From assembly GCA_017471125.1 (NCBI GenBank), contig JAFUWR010000123.1, positions 1 through 5,829 on the forward strand: a DNA stretch of 5,829 bases, read 5' to 3'. The notes below the pieces were generated by a model, which saw only the letters and a program-made list of their open reading frames with translations, made no database searches and was not told where the DNA came from. A program made the position numbers and the translations under genes. This stretch comes from Clostridia bacterium (GTDB lineage: Bacteria; Bacillota; Clostridia; Christensenellales; Aristaeellaceae). Positions 5,160 to 5,829 of the stretch are shown piece by piece; the first letter of the stretch is position 1; every line of letters begins with the position of its first letter.

Positions 5160-5164
5160 GGAGG
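5160..5164 (+). promoter_or_regulatory. Shine-Dalgarno site deciding the ftsK start
   Basis: GGAGG is followed by two ATGs, at 5166 and 5170. The ATG at 5170 has a 5-nt spacer and opens the long FtsK frame. The one at 5166 has a 1-nt spacer and opens a frame that stops after 12 codons (TGA at 5202-5204), so 5170 is the start. Confidence 0.75.
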
Positions 5165-5169
5165 TATGA

Positions 5170-5829
5170 ATGGCAGTTCAAAGCGTGAAAAACAGGCGGT
5201 ATGAGGACCGGCGGCCCGCGCGGGGCCCGATGATCGTCCTGGCGGCGGTGGCGCTGTTCGGGCTGGCGGTGCTGTTGATGTACATCGCGCTGGCCGAGCC
5301 CCAGCAGGGCACGCTGATGGGCCAGGTCCGGGACGTCATGCGCGGCCTGGGCGGCGACATGGCCTTCGCCCTGCCCCTGATGGTGGCCTGGGCGGGGGTG
5401 CTGTGCGTGCTCGCGGCCCGGGGCGGGCGGGTGTCCACGTTCAGGACCGTGGCCGACGTGTTCATGGCGCTGTGCGCCTTCGCCGCTGTACATATCTTCT
5501 TCGCCCAGCGGGTGGTGGTGGAGCGCATGACCATCCTGGGCTTCGCCAACTTCGTCGCCAAGTCCTACGGCTACGGCCGCGGCGGCGGCGCGGTGGGCGC
5601 GCTGCTCGCCTGGCCCATGTACCGCTACCTGGGCGTGGCGGGCGGCTTCATCGCCGCGCTGCTGGCGATATTGCTGTGCCTGACGGCCACCGGCAGGCTC
5701 TCGAGATTGGTCAACTGGCTCTCCGACCATATGGCGTCCTCCGACATCGACGGGGACGACTTTGACATGCCGCCCATGGAGGAACCGCGGCCCGTCCGCC
5801 GCGCCGCCCCCCGCGCGCCCGCCCGCGAC
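5170..5829 (+). CDS. ftsK: FtsK/SpoIIIE-type DNA translocase, N-terminal membrane domain (partial)
   Basis: The first 220 codons are present and remain open to the window end. A basic cytoplasmic tail (1-20) precedes hydrophobic helices at about 21-42, 63-83, 95-113 and 138-173 (one or two helices). The last region, GGGAVGALLAWPMYRYLG (138-155) followed by VAGGFIAALLAILLCLTATG, has the glycine-rich pattern typical of the final membrane segment of FtsK/SpoIIIE. After it come an acidic stretch (SSDIDGDDFD, 190-199) and a proline/arginine/alanine-rich stretch, the start of the linker to the motor domain. The ATPase and DNA-reading gamma domains lie beyond the window, so family membership rests on the membrane domain. 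FtsK proteins sit at the septum and pump chromosomal DNA at division; SpoIIIE does so into the forespore. Which role applies cannot be told. It lies 93 bp after cvpA, behind a terminator-like hairpin. Confidence 0.86.
   Translation, partial: MAVQSVKNRRYEDRRPARGPMIVLAAVALFGLAVLLMYIALAEPQQGTLMGQVRDVMRGLGGDMAFALPLMVAWAGVLCVLAARGGRVSTFRTVADVFMALCAFAAVHIFFAQRVVVERMTILGFANFVAKSYGYGRGGGAVGALLAWPMYRYLGVAGGFIAALLAILLCLTATGRLSRLVNWLSDHMASSDIDGDDFDMPPMEEPRPVRRAAPRAPARD

Noticed and set aside
5166..5204. ATG at 5166 as the ftsK start or as a short leader peptide
   Set aside because: It is only 1 nt from GGAGG and its frame ends after 12 codons. The ATG at 5170 has a proper spacer and opens the long frame.
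1..5829. tRNA or rRNA genes, CRISPR arrays, insertion sequences
   Set aside because: No cloverleaf-like segment, regularly spaced repeat, transposase motif or terminal inverted repeat was seen on either strand.

Overview
The window is GC-rich bacterial DNA with tightly packed genes, good Shine-Dalgarno sites and codons ending mostly in G or C. The combination of a YycJ/WalJ-type metallo-beta-lactamase protein, a DUF5711-like membrane protein, CvpA, an FtsK/SpoIIIE translocase and Bacillus-type parS sites suggests a high-GC Firmicute (a clostridial, Oscillospiraceae- or Christensenellales-like lineage). This assignment is inferred from gene content; no taxonomic marker is present.

Two gene groups diverge from a ~245-bp control region at 2938-3183. 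The leftward group, in transcription order, is a membrane-anchored calcineurin-like phosphoesterase with several metal-site motifs altered (2925-2035), a PflX-like radical SAM protein with a GTG start (1967-1080), a WalJ/YycJ-type MBL nuclease (1046-231), and the start of an unidentified membrane protein that leaves the window (219-1). The rightward group is a membrane-anchored propeller-like protein, probably DUF5711 (3184-4281), a CvpA-family membrane protein (4342-5076), a terminator-like hairpin, and the N-terminal membrane domain of an FtsK/SpoIIIE DNA translocase cut by the window end (5170-5829).

The most notable non-coding content concerns the chromosome itself. Two perfect 16-bp parS palindromes, the binding sites of ParB/Spo0J, lie in the 67-bp gap between the phosphoesterase and radical SAM genes. 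The divergent control region holds a perfect DnaA box, a widely spaced 10-bp inverted repeat, and two oppositely directed sigma-70/sigma-A-type promoters sharing the palindromic -10 core ATTATAAT. With WalJ (a nuclease family linked to DNA repair) and FtsK (chromosome pumping at division), this looks like an origin-side chromosome-maintenance neighbourhood. That common theme is inference from proximity; no single new system can be demonstrated from the sequence alone.
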